Shown here: positions 1 to 6,955 of the stretch, piece by piece
Position numbering within the stretch: the stretch's first letter is position 1
How the letters are laid out: every line of letters starts with the position of its first letter
DNA from: Neobacillus niacini
GTDB taxonomy: Bacteria; Bacillota; Bacilli; Bacillales; Cytobacillaceae
Direction of reading: 5' to 3'
Assembly (NCBI RefSeq): GCF_000759675.1
Contig: NZ_BAWM01000092.1
Span: 1 to 64,000 of the forward strand
DNA length: 64,000 nucleotides
Program-made: the position numbers and the translations under genes
The notes under the pieces: generated by a model
Told to the model about the DNA's origin: nothing
Database searches by the model: none
What the model saw: only the letters and a program-made list of their open reading frames with translations

Positions 1-1
1 A

Positions 2-214
2 ACTATTTTTAGTGGGTATCGAAGCACTAGAGCTTTTTACAAAATTAGGGGCTCAAAAGTTCTAATCCATGCAGATGTAAATGGAGCCTTTAATATCGTT
101 CGAAAACATGTAAAGAATGCCTTTGAAGGACTTGAAAGAAATCAATTCCTTCAAGCTCCACAGAAAATCATCATCATGAAAAATAGCCATGCAAAGCTGA
201 AGGCTTCGGCCTGA
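2..214 (+). CDS. tnpB: TnpB (IS200/IS605 OrfB) C-terminal fragment
   Basis: This open frame enters from the window edge and ends at TGA 212-214. It reads RGSKVLIHADVNGAFNIVRK and then a Lys-rich tail. The ADVNGAxNIxRK stretch is the conserved C-terminal RuvC-III block of TnpB, the RNA-guided nuclease of IS200/IS605 elements, whose last catalytic Asp lies in it. Only about 70 residues are visible, so whether the gene is intact upstream cannot be judged. A zinc-finger CxxC pair usually precedes this block and is not seen in the visible part. The hairpin right end follows directly, which supports the assignment. Confidence 0.8.
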   Translation, partial: TIFSGYRSTRAFYKIRGSKVLIHADVNGAFNIVRKHVKNAFEGLERNQFLQAPQKIIIMKNSHAKLKASA

Positions 215-312
215 TGTAGTAGCGGGACTTGTGGTAGCCCACGTATAGACAATGGTGCTTTTTAAGACTATTCTTTCGAAACCCCTAGCTTTAGCTATGG
301 GGATACTCATGT
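215..312 (+). mobile_element. IS605-type right end and probable omega-RNA 3' region
   Basis: About 100 bp after the tnpB stop ends in an imperfect hairpin, CCCCTAGCT-tt-AGCTATGGGG (266-286), followed by ATACTCAT. IS200/IS605 right ends typically carry such a subterminal hairpin and are not terminal inverted repeats. In this family the omega-RNA that guides TnpB overlaps the end of tnpB and this right end, with the guide lying just outside the element. If so, the guide would start near 297-300. The exact cleavage site cannot be set without the left end. Confidence 0.5.
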
Positions 313-516
313 ATTAATTGGACTATATTTACTTTACGTGGTGAAGAAGGCTAAAAGTAATAAGGAAGTAATCGAATAGATACCTGCTTTGGTAAGTAAG
401 AAGGAAATCCCATTCTCTAAAAACGGAAGTAAGTTTTAAGAGAATTTAAGGAAAAACTAAATAAATGTTAAGCCAGGACTTCCAAAGACAGGTGCTTTAT
501 GCTTACTTAAATATCT

Positions 517-541
517 GACTGCCAAAATGGTAGTCTTTTTC
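517..541 (+). terminator. Rho-independent terminator
   Basis: GACTGCCA-aaa-TGGTAGTC (one G-T pair) is followed by TTTTTC. No convincing gene lies directly upstream. The stretch 312-516 holds only short stop-broken frames, possibly remains of a gene next to the insertion element. Confidence 0.6.
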
Positions 542-678
542 TTGCAATCGTTTAGTTAGATTAAAATAGTTAAATTAAGCTTGAATAATGTTGAATCGTG
601 TCAGCTATCGCAGCCATTAGCATGATGAAATTAAAAATGGATTTTTCAATCAGTCAAGTGCCTGATTTATGAACAAAA
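542..678. other. Non-coding stretch, nothing recognised
   Basis: No frame longer than about 20 codons with a ribosome binding site, no hairpin and no repeat shared with the rest of the window was seen here. Confidence 0.4.
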
Positions 679-699
679 AAATCGGCTTAATGCCGATTT
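679..699 (-). terminator. Terminator of the riboswitch-controlled small gene
   Basis: Read on the minus strand, AAATCGGC-attaa-GCCGATTT is followed by a run of T. It lies 115 bp beyond the stop of the 45-residue membrane protein gene and would close that transcript. Confidence 0.6.
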
Positions 700-814
700 A
701 ATGAAACATAGTAGCAATTGTGTCCCCAGTAGGGTTTAATGCTAGTTTTGTTTCTTGTAGTTTATTAGTTGAAATAATAGGAAAACGAAGCGATCTATAT
801 AAGCATAGACTATT

Positions 815-952
815 CTAAATTGAGTTGGCGAGTACAGTCACTACTGCACTAAGAACGACTGTGCCAATCATAATTGAAATATACAGTAGGTTCTTCTTCA
901 TTTTCTTCTTTCTCATTGCCTCTTCAGGTGTGATCCAAATACTTTTTGACAT
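815..952 (-). CDS. 45-residue single-pass membrane protein under a c-di-GMP riboswitch
   Basis: A 45-codon frame starts with ATG at 952 after AAAGGGGA and ends at TAG 815-817. The N-terminus, MSKSIWITPEEAMRKKKMKK, is charged. It is followed by one hydrophobic segment (about residues 22-43, NLLYISIMIGTVVLSAVV). By the positive-inside rule the N-terminus should face the cytoplasm. The family is not recognised. The gene sits a few bases downstream of a cyclic-di-GMP-I riboswitch, so its translation or transcription should follow c-di-GMP. A role in motility, matrix or surface behaviour is inference from that alone. Confidence 0.75.
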   Translation of the reverse strand: MSKSIWITPEEAMRKKKMKKNLLYISIMIGTVVLSAVVTVLANSI

Positions 953-975
953 CAAAAAATTCCCCTTTTTCATTT

Positions 976-1055
976 GATGGTAGCTGGCTGGCTGGTCCTA
1001 GGACAGAAGCCCCTATAGCTTTGCGTCTTCACCTTTCAGTGAGTTTGCCCTTAAA
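976..1055 (-). promoter_or_regulatory. Cyclic-di-GMP-I (GEMM-I) riboswitch
   Basis: On the minus strand, in order: GGGCAAAC, a CACT-GAAA-GGTG tetraloop helix, GACGCAAAGC, TATAGGGGCT, then TAGGACC and a closing CAGCTACC. These match the conserved blocks of the Vibrio Vc2 GEMM-I aptamer (GGGCAAACC, GAAA loop, GACGCAAAGCC, UAGG, GUUACC). The gap from the aptamer to the AAAGGGGA of the downstream gene is only about 10 nt and no terminator hairpin lies between, which favours control of translation initiation. I assign it by motif order; a covariance search was not run. Confidence 0.85.
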
Positions 1056-1063
1056 TACTTACT

Positions 1064-1093
1064 ATTATAAACATAAAAGTAGAAAAAAGTCAC
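1064..1093 (-). promoter_or_regulatory. Sigma-A-like promoter for the riboswitch transcript
   Basis: On the minus strand GTGACT (1093-1088) and TATAAT (1069-1064) are 18 bp apart. The predicted start near 1057 lies just before the aptamer. Confidence 0.55.
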
Positions 1094-1362
1094 TGTGATT
1101 TCGACAAATTTCGGGAGTATCCTCCTATTACCTTTGTCCTTGTTTTTAATAAATTTTAGAATGAAGCCAAATCAGGGTTACCACTAGTCGAATTTTTATT
1201 TGTAATTACCTTTAATTTGGGAAACTCACTAACATTATGTTCATTACAATTTTAACCAATTAAATACTTTTCAAAAATGGAGCCTATAAAATCGGAATGT
1301 TTATAATTTTATGGTTAAATGGAATAATAAGAAAAAGTAGTAGTAAAGGGAGAGGGAAATAT

Positions 1363-2262
1363 TTGCTGACGAACCATTTAGACTTTAGACTTGAACCGCA
1401 ATTGAAGGAGCTTTACGAGGAACACAAGAGAAGGGCTGAAAAAATAGATTGGGGCTATCATGACTTCTTGCCTTGGGATAAAGCGCAGGATTTTCGGAGA
1501 GTACCTTGGAACCCTGACCAAGTAGCACTACCGCCAGGTGTGGTAACTGCAGTAGAGACCGCTCTTTTGACAGAGGTTAATCTACCTTGGTTTACATCCC
1601 ATCTAGATCAAACCTTTAAAGGGTCGCTCACTGTCATCAAGGATTTTGTCCATACCTGGACAGCGGAAGAAGATCAACATTCAAACCTATTGGAGACCTA
1701 CCTGTTGATTACAAGAAACGCCGATCCCAAACGCATTCGTCAATTGCACAAGCAGACAGTAGAAGGTGGATTTGAGCCAGATTTTGATACCCCTTTTGAG
1801 ACGATGGTCTATACTTCACTCCAGGAACTTGCAACCATGGTTTTTTATTATAATGTTGCCAAAGTAGCTGGAAGTCATGATAAAGAATTGGCCACGCTCC
1901 TTAGACGGCTTGCAAAGGATGAAACGCTTCATTATGCTTTTTATCGCGACGTCATCAAGTTACACTTGCAATTGGAACCAAATTACTGCTACTACCTCGG
2001 TCATGTCATTAAAAATTTTAAGATGCCGGGTACGGTCATGCCTGATTTTGAAGACCGAATGTCCATTATTGCAAAGGAAGCCAATTACGGGCCGCTCGAA
2101 TATTTTGATCAAGTGCTGGATGTCATTGTTGACTATTGGGAAATCGAGAAGCTTAGGCCGATTGCTCCTGAAGCAGAAAAGGCGCGGCTGGATCTTCTTA
2201 ACTACCATGCAAGGCTTAAACGCGTAAGAGATCGATTTTACGCATCTGCAAACCGCAAATAA
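1363..2262 (+). CDS. Acyl-ACP desaturase (ferritin-like di-iron)
   Basis: It would introduce a cis double bond into acyl chains carried on ACP, using a soluble di-iron centre, O2 and ferredoxin. Ligand motifs are in family order: Glu in TEVNLP (about residue 71), EEDQH (102-106), Glu in LQELA (about 155) and DETLH (186-190), giving two ExxH pairs. I chose TTG 1363 because AAAGGGAGAGG lies 8 bp upstream and the product then starts MLTNHLDFRLEP. A longer in-frame start at ATG 1297 has no ribosome binding site and adds an unconserved-looking basic leader. It stands alone and ends in a strong terminator. Membrane fluidity control is the likely role. Confidence 0.9.
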   Translation: MLTNHLDFRLEPQLKELYEEHKRRAEKIDWGYHDFLPWDKAQDFRRVPWNPDQVALPPGVVTAVETALLTEVNLPWFTSHLDQTFKGSLTVIKDFVHTWTAEEDQHSNLLETYLLITRNADPKRIRQLHKQTVEGGFEPDFDTPFETMVYTSLQELATMVFYYNVAKVAGSHDKELATLLRRLAKDETLHYAFYRDVIKLHLQLEPNYCYYLGHVIKNFKMPGTVMPDFEDRMSIIAKEANYGPLEYFDQVLDVIVDYWEIEKLRPIAPEAEKARLDLLNYHARLKRVRDRFYASANRK

Positions 2263-2288
2263 AAAGTGTCACTACCCGAAGGACATAA

Positions 2289-2323
2289 AAAATAGCTTGG
2301 CGTGAATGCCAAGCTATTTTTTA
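2289..2323 (+). terminator. Terminator after the desaturase gene
   Basis: AATAGCTTGGC-gtgaat-GCCAAGCTATT is followed by TTTTTA. Confidence 0.85.
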
Positions 2324-2351
2324 TATGGACAAATATATGGCTAAAATGATT

Positions 2352-2726
2352 TTAGAGACTTGTTCTTCCACTATAAAAGTGTCTATGTGGGTTGGATCCG
2401 TTGATAGTGGTGGTACCATTAAATTCATGATAATGTCCACCATTTGCAAGAGGAATGGCAGGTCCTGTTACCCCTTGTATTTGGTGTCTATGTCTGTTAT
2501 CAACAGAAGTAAAGGTAAAGAATCTATGGTTATGCGGGACCCCTGTAGGTGCTGGTTCAGTAGTTCCAGCGTATTGATGACTGTGTCCATCTTCAAAAGA
2601 TGTAATGCCGCTAAAGCTGTGAACATGAACAGGTCTTCCATCCCAGGAAGTAATATAAAGTCGATGGGAATGCATAGGGTCTGAACCATCGGAAGCATAC
2701 ATAAAGCCAGAAACAGGTATATCCAT
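2352..2726 (-). CDS. YmaF-like histidine-rich protein
   Basis: A 124-residue protein with evenly spaced His pairs: SHRL, HVHSF, GHSHQY, PHNHRF, RHRHQI, GHYHEF and PHRHFY. This spacing and the segment GVTGPAIPL match YmaF-family proteins of Bacillus, whose function is not established. There is no signal peptide or membrane segment. AGGAGTGG lies 7 bp before the ATG. The His doublets suggest metal binding, which is inference. The gene faces the desaturase gene and may share its terminator on the opposite strand. Confidence 0.75.
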   Translation of the reverse strand: MDIPVSGFMYASDGSDPMHSHRLYITSWDGRPVHVHSFSGITSFEDGHSHQYAGTTEPAPTGVPHNHRFFTFTSVDNRHRHQIQGVTGPAIPLANGGHYHEFNGTTTINGSNPHRHFYSGRTSL

Positions 2727-3000
2727 GAATAACCACTCCTAAAAAGCTTTTAAACACATTATTCAACCTCCGCTCAAATTGTGCTGATGCCCCATTCCGA
2801 GTATCTCTTTCCTGGCAATCGACTCCACGTAGGTAAGGGGGTATCAACCTCACCATCCTAAATAAAAGGAGGTAAATCGCAAGATTTACCTTTCACATTT
2901 TGACTTGCTTTTAACAATTTTCAAGGGCAAAAGATTAATTTGAAGGGATATTTCTCCGTTTTAATCAATCATTTAATTAATTTAATTCCTGTAGGAACCC
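2727..3000. other. Upstream region of the ymaF-like gene
   Basis: A perfect hairpin GGTAAATC-gcaa-GATTTACC lies at about 2871-2890. A minus-strand open frame (2611-2856) overlaps the ymaF-like gene and has no ribosome binding site. Nothing else was recognised. Confidence 0.35.
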
Positions 3001-3075
3001 GTCGAGGATTGTAAAAGAGCCATCATTTTGATGATCTTTGGAGATTAGTAATAAAAAACCGTGCCAATCCTCGAC
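3001..3075. repeat. Inverted repeat with 11-bp arms
   Basis: GTCGAGGATTG (3001-3011) is matched by CAATCCTCGAC (3065-3075) around a 53-nt interior. The interior holds a smaller hairpin, CATCAttttGATG. There is no T-run after either arm. It could be a small non-autonomous element or a structured RNA. I found no second copy in the window. Confidence 0.5.
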
Positions 3076-3100
3076 TATAAATTTTCTTGAAAATCATACA

Positions 3101-3157
3101 GAGTTCGTTTTTCAAAAGGGTGTGTGACCTTTTTAATCAAACGTTTGATTGGAAGGA
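3101..3157 (+). promoter_or_regulatory. Shared upstream element with TetR-like palindrome
   Basis: The block starts GAGTTCGTTTTTCAAAAGGG and ends in the perfect palindrome AATCAAACGTTTGATT (about 3137-3152). A related block lies at 19422-19475 and a half copy at 6564-6583. Palindromes centred on AAACGTTT are typical operators of TetR/AcrR regulators. It stands about 80 bp before the coiled-coil operon. Confidence 0.5.
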
Positions 3158-3234
3158 TTTATGGTAGAGAAATGTCGAAGTCTGCCTAGTATTATAGTAA
3201 AATGGAAATATCTAGTCCCATAGGAGGGAAAAGG

Positions 3235-3339
3235 ATGCGGAATGCATGTTATGCTTTTTTTGTAGAGAATCTTTTTAACAAGATGAGAGTGATGTCAGGG
3301 GAGTACCGGGCATTTGATCCGAAGGTGACGAATACATGA
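3235..3339 (+). CDS. 34-residue micro-protein heading a coiled-coil operon
   Basis: The frame opens with ATG 3235 behind TAGGAGGGAAAAGG, one of the best ribosome binding sites in the window. It ends at TGA 3337-3339, overlapping the next ATG by ATGA. The product begins MRNACYAFFVENLF and has no clear membrane segment. The strong start signal and the four-base overlap argue for a real gene that couples translation to the next one. Alternatively its only job is to deliver ribosomes to the downstream start. The family is not recognised. Confidence 0.6.
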   Translation: MRNACYAFFVENLFNKMRVMSGEYRAFDPKVTNT

Positions 3340-4451
3340 TCGCTGATTTGCTAACGAGGTTGGAAGAAGAAAAGGATCAATGGATTTACGTAGCAATTGA
3401 CCATTTTAATGAGGAGCTCCTGCAGTTTGATGGTCATAGGTATGAGAAGGATCAGGTACTGATTGGTGTTAATGGACTGTTAGATGAGTTAACGGCGGTA
3501 AGAACCGCTGAAAATCAGATTATGCAGATAAAAAACATCGAGCATAGCATGAGCAAGCAGAAGAATCTCGATCTTGAACGGATGGAGACTGAGATGAAAA
3601 CGATGGAAGAAAGCATAGAAGAAGATCAGCGAATTCTCGAGAATTTGGAGTTAACTGTTGTTGCTTTGCAAAAGGAACTTGCGATTTACGAGGGTGAAGG
3701 TAAGGGTTTGGATATGATTCAGTTGGAAAAGTTCCAGTGCTCATTAGATGACAAGTTTCAATTTGATAAAAAGGATCAAGTGGTCTTTAAGGAGCGGAAG
3801 ATATCCAAGTTGATGGAATGCTATCATTTGGTCGAGATGGAAATGCTTGATTTTTATCAAAAGCAGCTATCCAACATTTGGCTGTTGTTAACACGGAGCA
3901 TGGAGAACATCTCCTCCAACGCCAAATTTGATTTTGAAACCAACCTGCCTGCTGTGGGTGTAAGTTTGAAGCATGGTCGGGGGCTTGATCAATATTTAAA
4001 GCTTGGCAACTTTGAAGAGGATTATCAGATTGTGCTTGATACGTTAGAACGGAATAACGATAGTGTTTATGACTATTATCTCAGCCAGATCAACGAGTTT
4101 AAGGTGAATAGCAAGGAAGAAATGATGCAGCTATGGGCACTAAAGAATGAGCATAAACGGTTAGCAGAGGAAAACCTACTTGAGCTGCAGGAAAAGGAAC
4201 GTCAAAAGGAAAACTGTATTTTAGAGCTTCAGGATAGATTGGGTAGAGCAAAGCTGGAATGGGAACAGGATTTGCTACGTCCTAAACTGCTAGATGATAT
4301 TTTAAAAGAAGAGTTTGTGAGAGCTGTTTCAGGTTGGCAGGAGAAGTTGTTCGCGGAGAATGCTTCTGATGAGGAACGATGGGCCTATCACCAGTTCTGC
4401 CAAATTATATTAAAGCAAGCGGAGAGGATCATTGGAAATGAATACTTCTAA
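3336..4451 (+). CDS. Coiled-coil protein, unknown family
   Basis: A 371-residue soluble protein, rich in Glu, Lys and Leu, with no signal peptide or membrane segment. Long heptad-like stretches cover about residues 60-125 and 260-310. Between them lies a less charged block containing LPAVGVSLKHGRGLDQYLKL. No catalytic motif or nucleotide-binding loop was seen. The ATG overlaps the stop of the 34-residue gene and the C-terminus overlaps the next gene, so the three are co-translated. With its membrane-anchored neighbour it could form a filament or scaffold at the membrane, which is inference. Confidence 0.75.
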   Translation: MIADLLTRLEEEKDQWIYVAIDHFNEELLQFDGHRYEKDQVLIGVNGLLDELTAVRTAENQIMQIKNIEHSMSKQKNLDLERMETEMKTMEESIEEDQRILENLELTVVALQKELAIYEGEGKGLDMIQLEKFQCSLDDKFQFDKKDQVVFKERKISKLMECYHLVEMEMLDFYQKQLSNIWLLLTRSMENISSNAKFDFETNLPAVGVSLKHGRGLDQYLKLGNFEEDYQIVLDTLERNNDSVYDYYLSQINEFKVNSKEEMMQLWALKNEHKRLAEENLLELQEKERQKENCILELQDRLGRAKLEWEQDLLRPKLLDDILKEEFVRAVSGWQEKLFAENASDEERWAYHQFCQIILKQAERIIGNEYF

Positions 4452-5181
4452 TACAATTGATGAGAAATATACAGAGGCCATTCAATCACTTAAGAAAATT
4501 AATAATGAACTTTTCTATGATGACCTGAAGAAGCTTATGAAAGACCGGGAAGAAACGATTGCGGGATTGAACGAAGAAGTTTATGAATCTATTGAAAACA
4601 TGCAGAAATCAATGAATAGCTTCCCCATGCAGGTTAGCGAGCAGCTAAAGGAAGAGGTCATAAATCCACAGAATGAGTTGTTTGATCGTGGGATGGAACG
4701 ATTCGATGAGAATATCTTGGTGCTTGAAAAGAAGATTGCTTTTTGGCACCAGCAATATCAGGATTATATAGAGAAGACAGAAAAGCTGTTAGCTGATGTC
4801 AAAGGATTGCAGCCGGATGATCAAGAGTTTATCGTTAGGGAAACGGAAAGGGTGCTGACTTGTATTAGGCATCTGACGGAGGCTTTGAGTGAGCAGGCTT
4901 CCACCTTGAATGTGAAATATGAAGTGGTTAGCGACCGGTTAGGGTTGATTTTAAAAGAGATTACTGCGGTTGAAGACAGGTACAAAGCGGAAATGGCGCA
5001 GTTGAGTGAACAGGTTGTGCAAGTTCAAAAAGACGTTCAGGACAAGTGGGAAGAAAAGTGGAAGCAGAGTGTTGAGAGTGGTGTTCGGCGTGAAGGACTG
5101 TTTAAAAAATGGCTGATTGGGCTAGCCGTTGGACAGGGAGTCTCGGTTTTAATGATGGTTTTGTATTTTATCATGAAGTAA
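4438..5181 (+). CDS. Tail-anchored coiled-coil membrane protein
   Basis: A 247-residue protein with extended coiled coil (about 10-215) and one C-terminal membrane segment (about residues 224-245, WLIGLAVGQGVSVLMMVLYF) ending in a short tail, so a tail-anchored topology with the bulk in the cytoplasm. ATG 4438 is chosen; TTG 4432 is in frame and closer to GGAGAGG and is a fair alternative. The gene overlaps the end of the 371-residue coiled-coil gene and is followed by a terminator, closing a three-gene operon. The family is not recognised. Confidence 0.75.
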   Translation: MNTSNTIDEKYTEAIQSLKKINNELFYDDLKKLMKDREETIAGLNEEVYESIENMQKSMNSFPMQVSEQLKEEVINPQNELFDRGMERFDENILVLEKKIAFWHQQYQDYIEKTEKLLADVKGLQPDDQEFIVRETERVLTCIRHLTEALSEQASTLNVKYEVVSDRLGLILKEITAVEDRYKAEMAQLSEQVVQVQKDVQDKWEEKWKQSVESGVRREGLFKKWLIGLAVGQGVSVLMMVLYFIMK

Positions 5182-5187
5182 CGCGTA

Positions 5188-5222
5188 GACTTGCTCTTGG
5201 ATGAGGGCAAGTCTTATTTTTA
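5188..5222 (+). terminator. Terminator of the coiled-coil operon
   Basis: ACTTGC and GCAAGT form a stem around a short loop, followed by CTTATTTTT. Confidence 0.7.
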
Positions 5223-5423
5223 ATGAAGAAGCTGCAATCTCCTACTCCCTCTTGTCAAAGCCCTATAATCAACTAGCTTTTACCTCCATTTCTAATATCC
5301 AGATGGACCAATATTAGAAGTAAGTAAAAAAACTGTTCTAAGATGGCAGTTCGTCCAAACAGTTTTCTCCAGTCTTAATAAACTAACTATATAAAAAAGT
5401 TTGTTAAGAAGGGAATAGTGATA

Positions 5424-6026
5424 ATGAAGGGTAGAAAACATCATAAGCACAAGCATGACAATAAGGACAACCATGACAATAAGAAAAACCATGATCAAAA
5501 CGACAAGCATGATGACTGTAAGAAGCGAGACCATAACGACAAGCATGATGACTGTAAGAAGCGAGACCATAACGACAAGCATGATGACTGTAATAAACGA
5601 GACAGAAACGACAAACATGATGATTGTGATTGTAAGAAGCGAGACCATAACGACAAGCATGATAACTGTAATAAACGAGACAGAAACGACAAGCATGATG
5701 ACTGTAATAAACGAGACAGAAACGACAAACATGATGATTGTCATTGTAAGAAGCGAGACAGAAACGACAAGCATGATGACTGGAATAAACGAGACAGAAA
5801 CGACAAACATGATGATTGTCATTGTAAGAAGCGAGACCATAACGACAAGCATGATGACTGTAATAAACGAGACAGAAACGACAAACATGATGATTGTCAT
5901 TGTAAGAAGCGAGACAATAAAGACAAGCACGATGATTGTAATCATGATGAAAAGCATAAGAAGGATAATACTGAACGCAAACGATGTAGGAATATTGGGT
6001 GTTTATTTAGATGTAGATGTTGGTAA
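5424..6026 (+). CDS. Asp/His/Lys/Cys repeat protein, CotG-like in style
   Basis: A 200-residue protein made mostly of about 12 copies of a 12- or 14-residue unit of the type NDKHDDC-KKRDH or NDKHDDCHC-NKRDR. One unit has Trp in place of Cys. It ends in a Cys/Arg-rich tail (GCLFRCRCW). There is no signal peptide. ATG 5424 follows AGAAGGG; GTG 5418 is a nearby alternative. Such low-complexity, charged, Cys-bearing repeats resemble spore-coat and exosporium proteins of the CotG type, and the His/Asp/Cys content suits metal binding. Both are inference from composition. A terminator follows directly. Confidence 0.7.
   Translation: MKGRKHHKHKHDNKDNHDNKKNHDQNDKHDDCKKRDHNDKHDDCKKRDHNDKHDDCNKRDRNDKHDDCDCKKRDHNDKHDNCNKRDRNDKHDDCNKRDRNDKHDDCHCKKRDRNDKHDDWNKRDRNDKHDDCHCKKRDHNDKHDDCNKRDRNDKHDDCHCKKRDNKDKHDDCNHDEKHKKDNTERKRCRNIGCLFRCRCW
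5494..5940 (+). repeat. Tandem 36/42-bp coding repeat
   Basis: About 12 direct repeats built around AACGACAAGCATGATGACTG, each a multiple of three bases long. They encode the units of the repeat protein. The uniform period leaves other frames open on both strands. Confidence 0.85.
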
Positions 6027-6033
6027 TTGTGAA

Positions 6034-6070
6034 AGGGAGGTGATTCTATTACTTAGAAACCTCCCTTTTT
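6034..6070 (+). terminator. Terminator after the repeat protein
   Basis: AAGGGAGGT and ACCTCCCTT form a stem with a 17-nt loop, followed by TTT. Confidence 0.8.
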
Positions 6071-6234
6071 GATGTTGGAATCGCTGATGTTAAGGAAAGA
6101 GGAGGTAGAGTATTACGCAATTGGATTCAATTATACGATAACGTTTTAACGGAATTCCTTTGTTGGAAGTAGGACTTTTTAACCAAATGTACATTATTCT
6201 CTAAACTTTATTTTTTTAAAACCGATAAGATAGG

Positions 6235-6240
6235 TATAAT
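6235..6240 (+). promoter_or_regulatory. -10 element for the 47-residue orphan gene
   Basis: TATAAT stands 20 bp before the GTG start. No clear -35 box was seen, only an A/T run. Confidence 0.35.
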
Positions 6241-6260
6241 CCTTCTTTTGAGGTGAGAAA

Positions 6261-6404
6261 GTGAAAAGGCAACTGATTAAAAATTATCATAAATTGAGTT
6301 ATAATTACTTTTACCAACTTCATTGTGATTGCTTGAATTCTGGCTTAAAACAAAAACTTTTAAAGATGGTAAATTACCATCGAGAAAAATTTTTAGAGTG
6401 CTAA
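6261..6404 (+). CDS. 47-residue orphan protein
   Basis: The GTG start at 6261 follows TTGAGGTGAG. The product begins MKRQLIKNYHKLSYNYFYQL, has a CDC motif and ends REKFLEC. It is basic and soluble. The stop codon lies inside the terminator hairpin, a compact arrangement seen for small Bacillus genes. No family is recognised. Confidence 0.6.
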   Translation: MKRQLIKNYHKLSYNYFYQLHCDCLNSGLKQKLLKMVNYHREKFLEC

Positions 6405-6421
6405 TAATTAGCACTTTTTAT
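6397..6421 (+). terminator. Terminator overlapping the orphan stop codon
   Basis: AGTGCTAA-taa-TTAGCACT is followed by TTTTTA. Confidence 0.85.
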
Positions 6422-6499
6422 TATGTAATCGTACTTCCGTGAGCCTTCTGTTAGATTACAAAAAGTCATCTTTGGCACAAATAGCGAACTAACAAGGTA

Positions 6500-6563
6500 A
6501 AAGGCCGGCTTCCATGGGAAACCGGCCTTTACTTTGTTAAATAATCTCATATTCCGTTACATT
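6500..6563 (-). pseudogene. 3' relic of a DUF2922 gene with its terminator
   Basis: On the minus strand the codons NVTEYEII and a stop (6538-6563) precede a hairpin, AAAGGCCGG/CCGGCCTTT. The same arrangement (NVTEYEIV, stop, hairpin) ends the intact DUF2922 gene at 12415. Homology stops abruptly at 6564, where the shared GAGTTCG element begins. Confidence 0.6.
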
Positions 6564-6815
6564 GAGTTCGTTTTTCAAAAGGGTTGGTAGACGTAGAAAC
6601 TACCTTTAATTTTAGGAGAATTAGTAAATACTCTAGTGTTATTTATCTATTTTTGTTGCTATATTGGATATGATTTACCAAATTTGTATATTCATAGTGG
6701 GGATATAAGAATTAAAAAACAGTGTGATAGGACTAGGTTCATCTTAACCAATCAAGTCAGGCATATAAAAAAGCGCACTTCGATTATGAAACTACGCCTA
6801 ATTATTCCATGTAAG

Positions 6816-6845
6816 AGCTGAGGACTATCCTCAAGCTTTTTTTTA
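6816..6845 (+). terminator. Terminator before the gluconate operon
   Basis: AGCTGAGGA-ctat-CCTCAAGCT with a bulge is followed by TTTTTTT. The region 6584-6815 upstream has an open frame (6636-6821) without a ribosome binding site, which I do not call. Confidence 0.6.
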
Positions 6846-6874
6846 ACAGAGTAATTTTACTAAATAATGGAAGA

Positions 6875-6928
6875 AGAAAAGCGCTTGCAAAATTTAAATT
6901 CTGATTTATAATACTTGTATACAAGTAT
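6875..6928 (+). promoter_or_regulatory. gnt promoter, GntR operator and cre-like site
   Basis: TTGCAA (6885-6890) and TATAAT (6907-6912) are 16 bp apart. The perfect 18-bp palindrome ATACTTGTATACAAGTAT (6911-6928) overlaps the -10 and start site and matches the known gnt operator of Bacillus subtilis. AGAAAAGCGCTTGCA (about 6875-6889) overlaps the -35 and fits the CcpA cre consensus with two mismatches. Gluconate induction by GntR and glucose repression by CcpA follow. Confidence 0.85.
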
Positions 6929-6955
6929 TCTCGTATTCTAAAAGAAGGTGAATGA

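Noticed and set aside
2611..2856. Minus-strand 81-codon frame upstream of and overlapping the ymaF-like gene
   Set aside because: No ribosome binding site, and it overlaps the well-supported gene by over 100 bp.
5494..5940. CRISPR-like direct repeats
   Set aside because: The repeats are back to back, in frame and protein-coding, with no unique spacers.
5292..5957. Minus-strand 221-codon hydrophobic frame opposite the repeat protein
   Set aside because: It is open only because repeat units are multiples of three. It lacks a ribosome binding site, and the plus frame has a better start and terminator.
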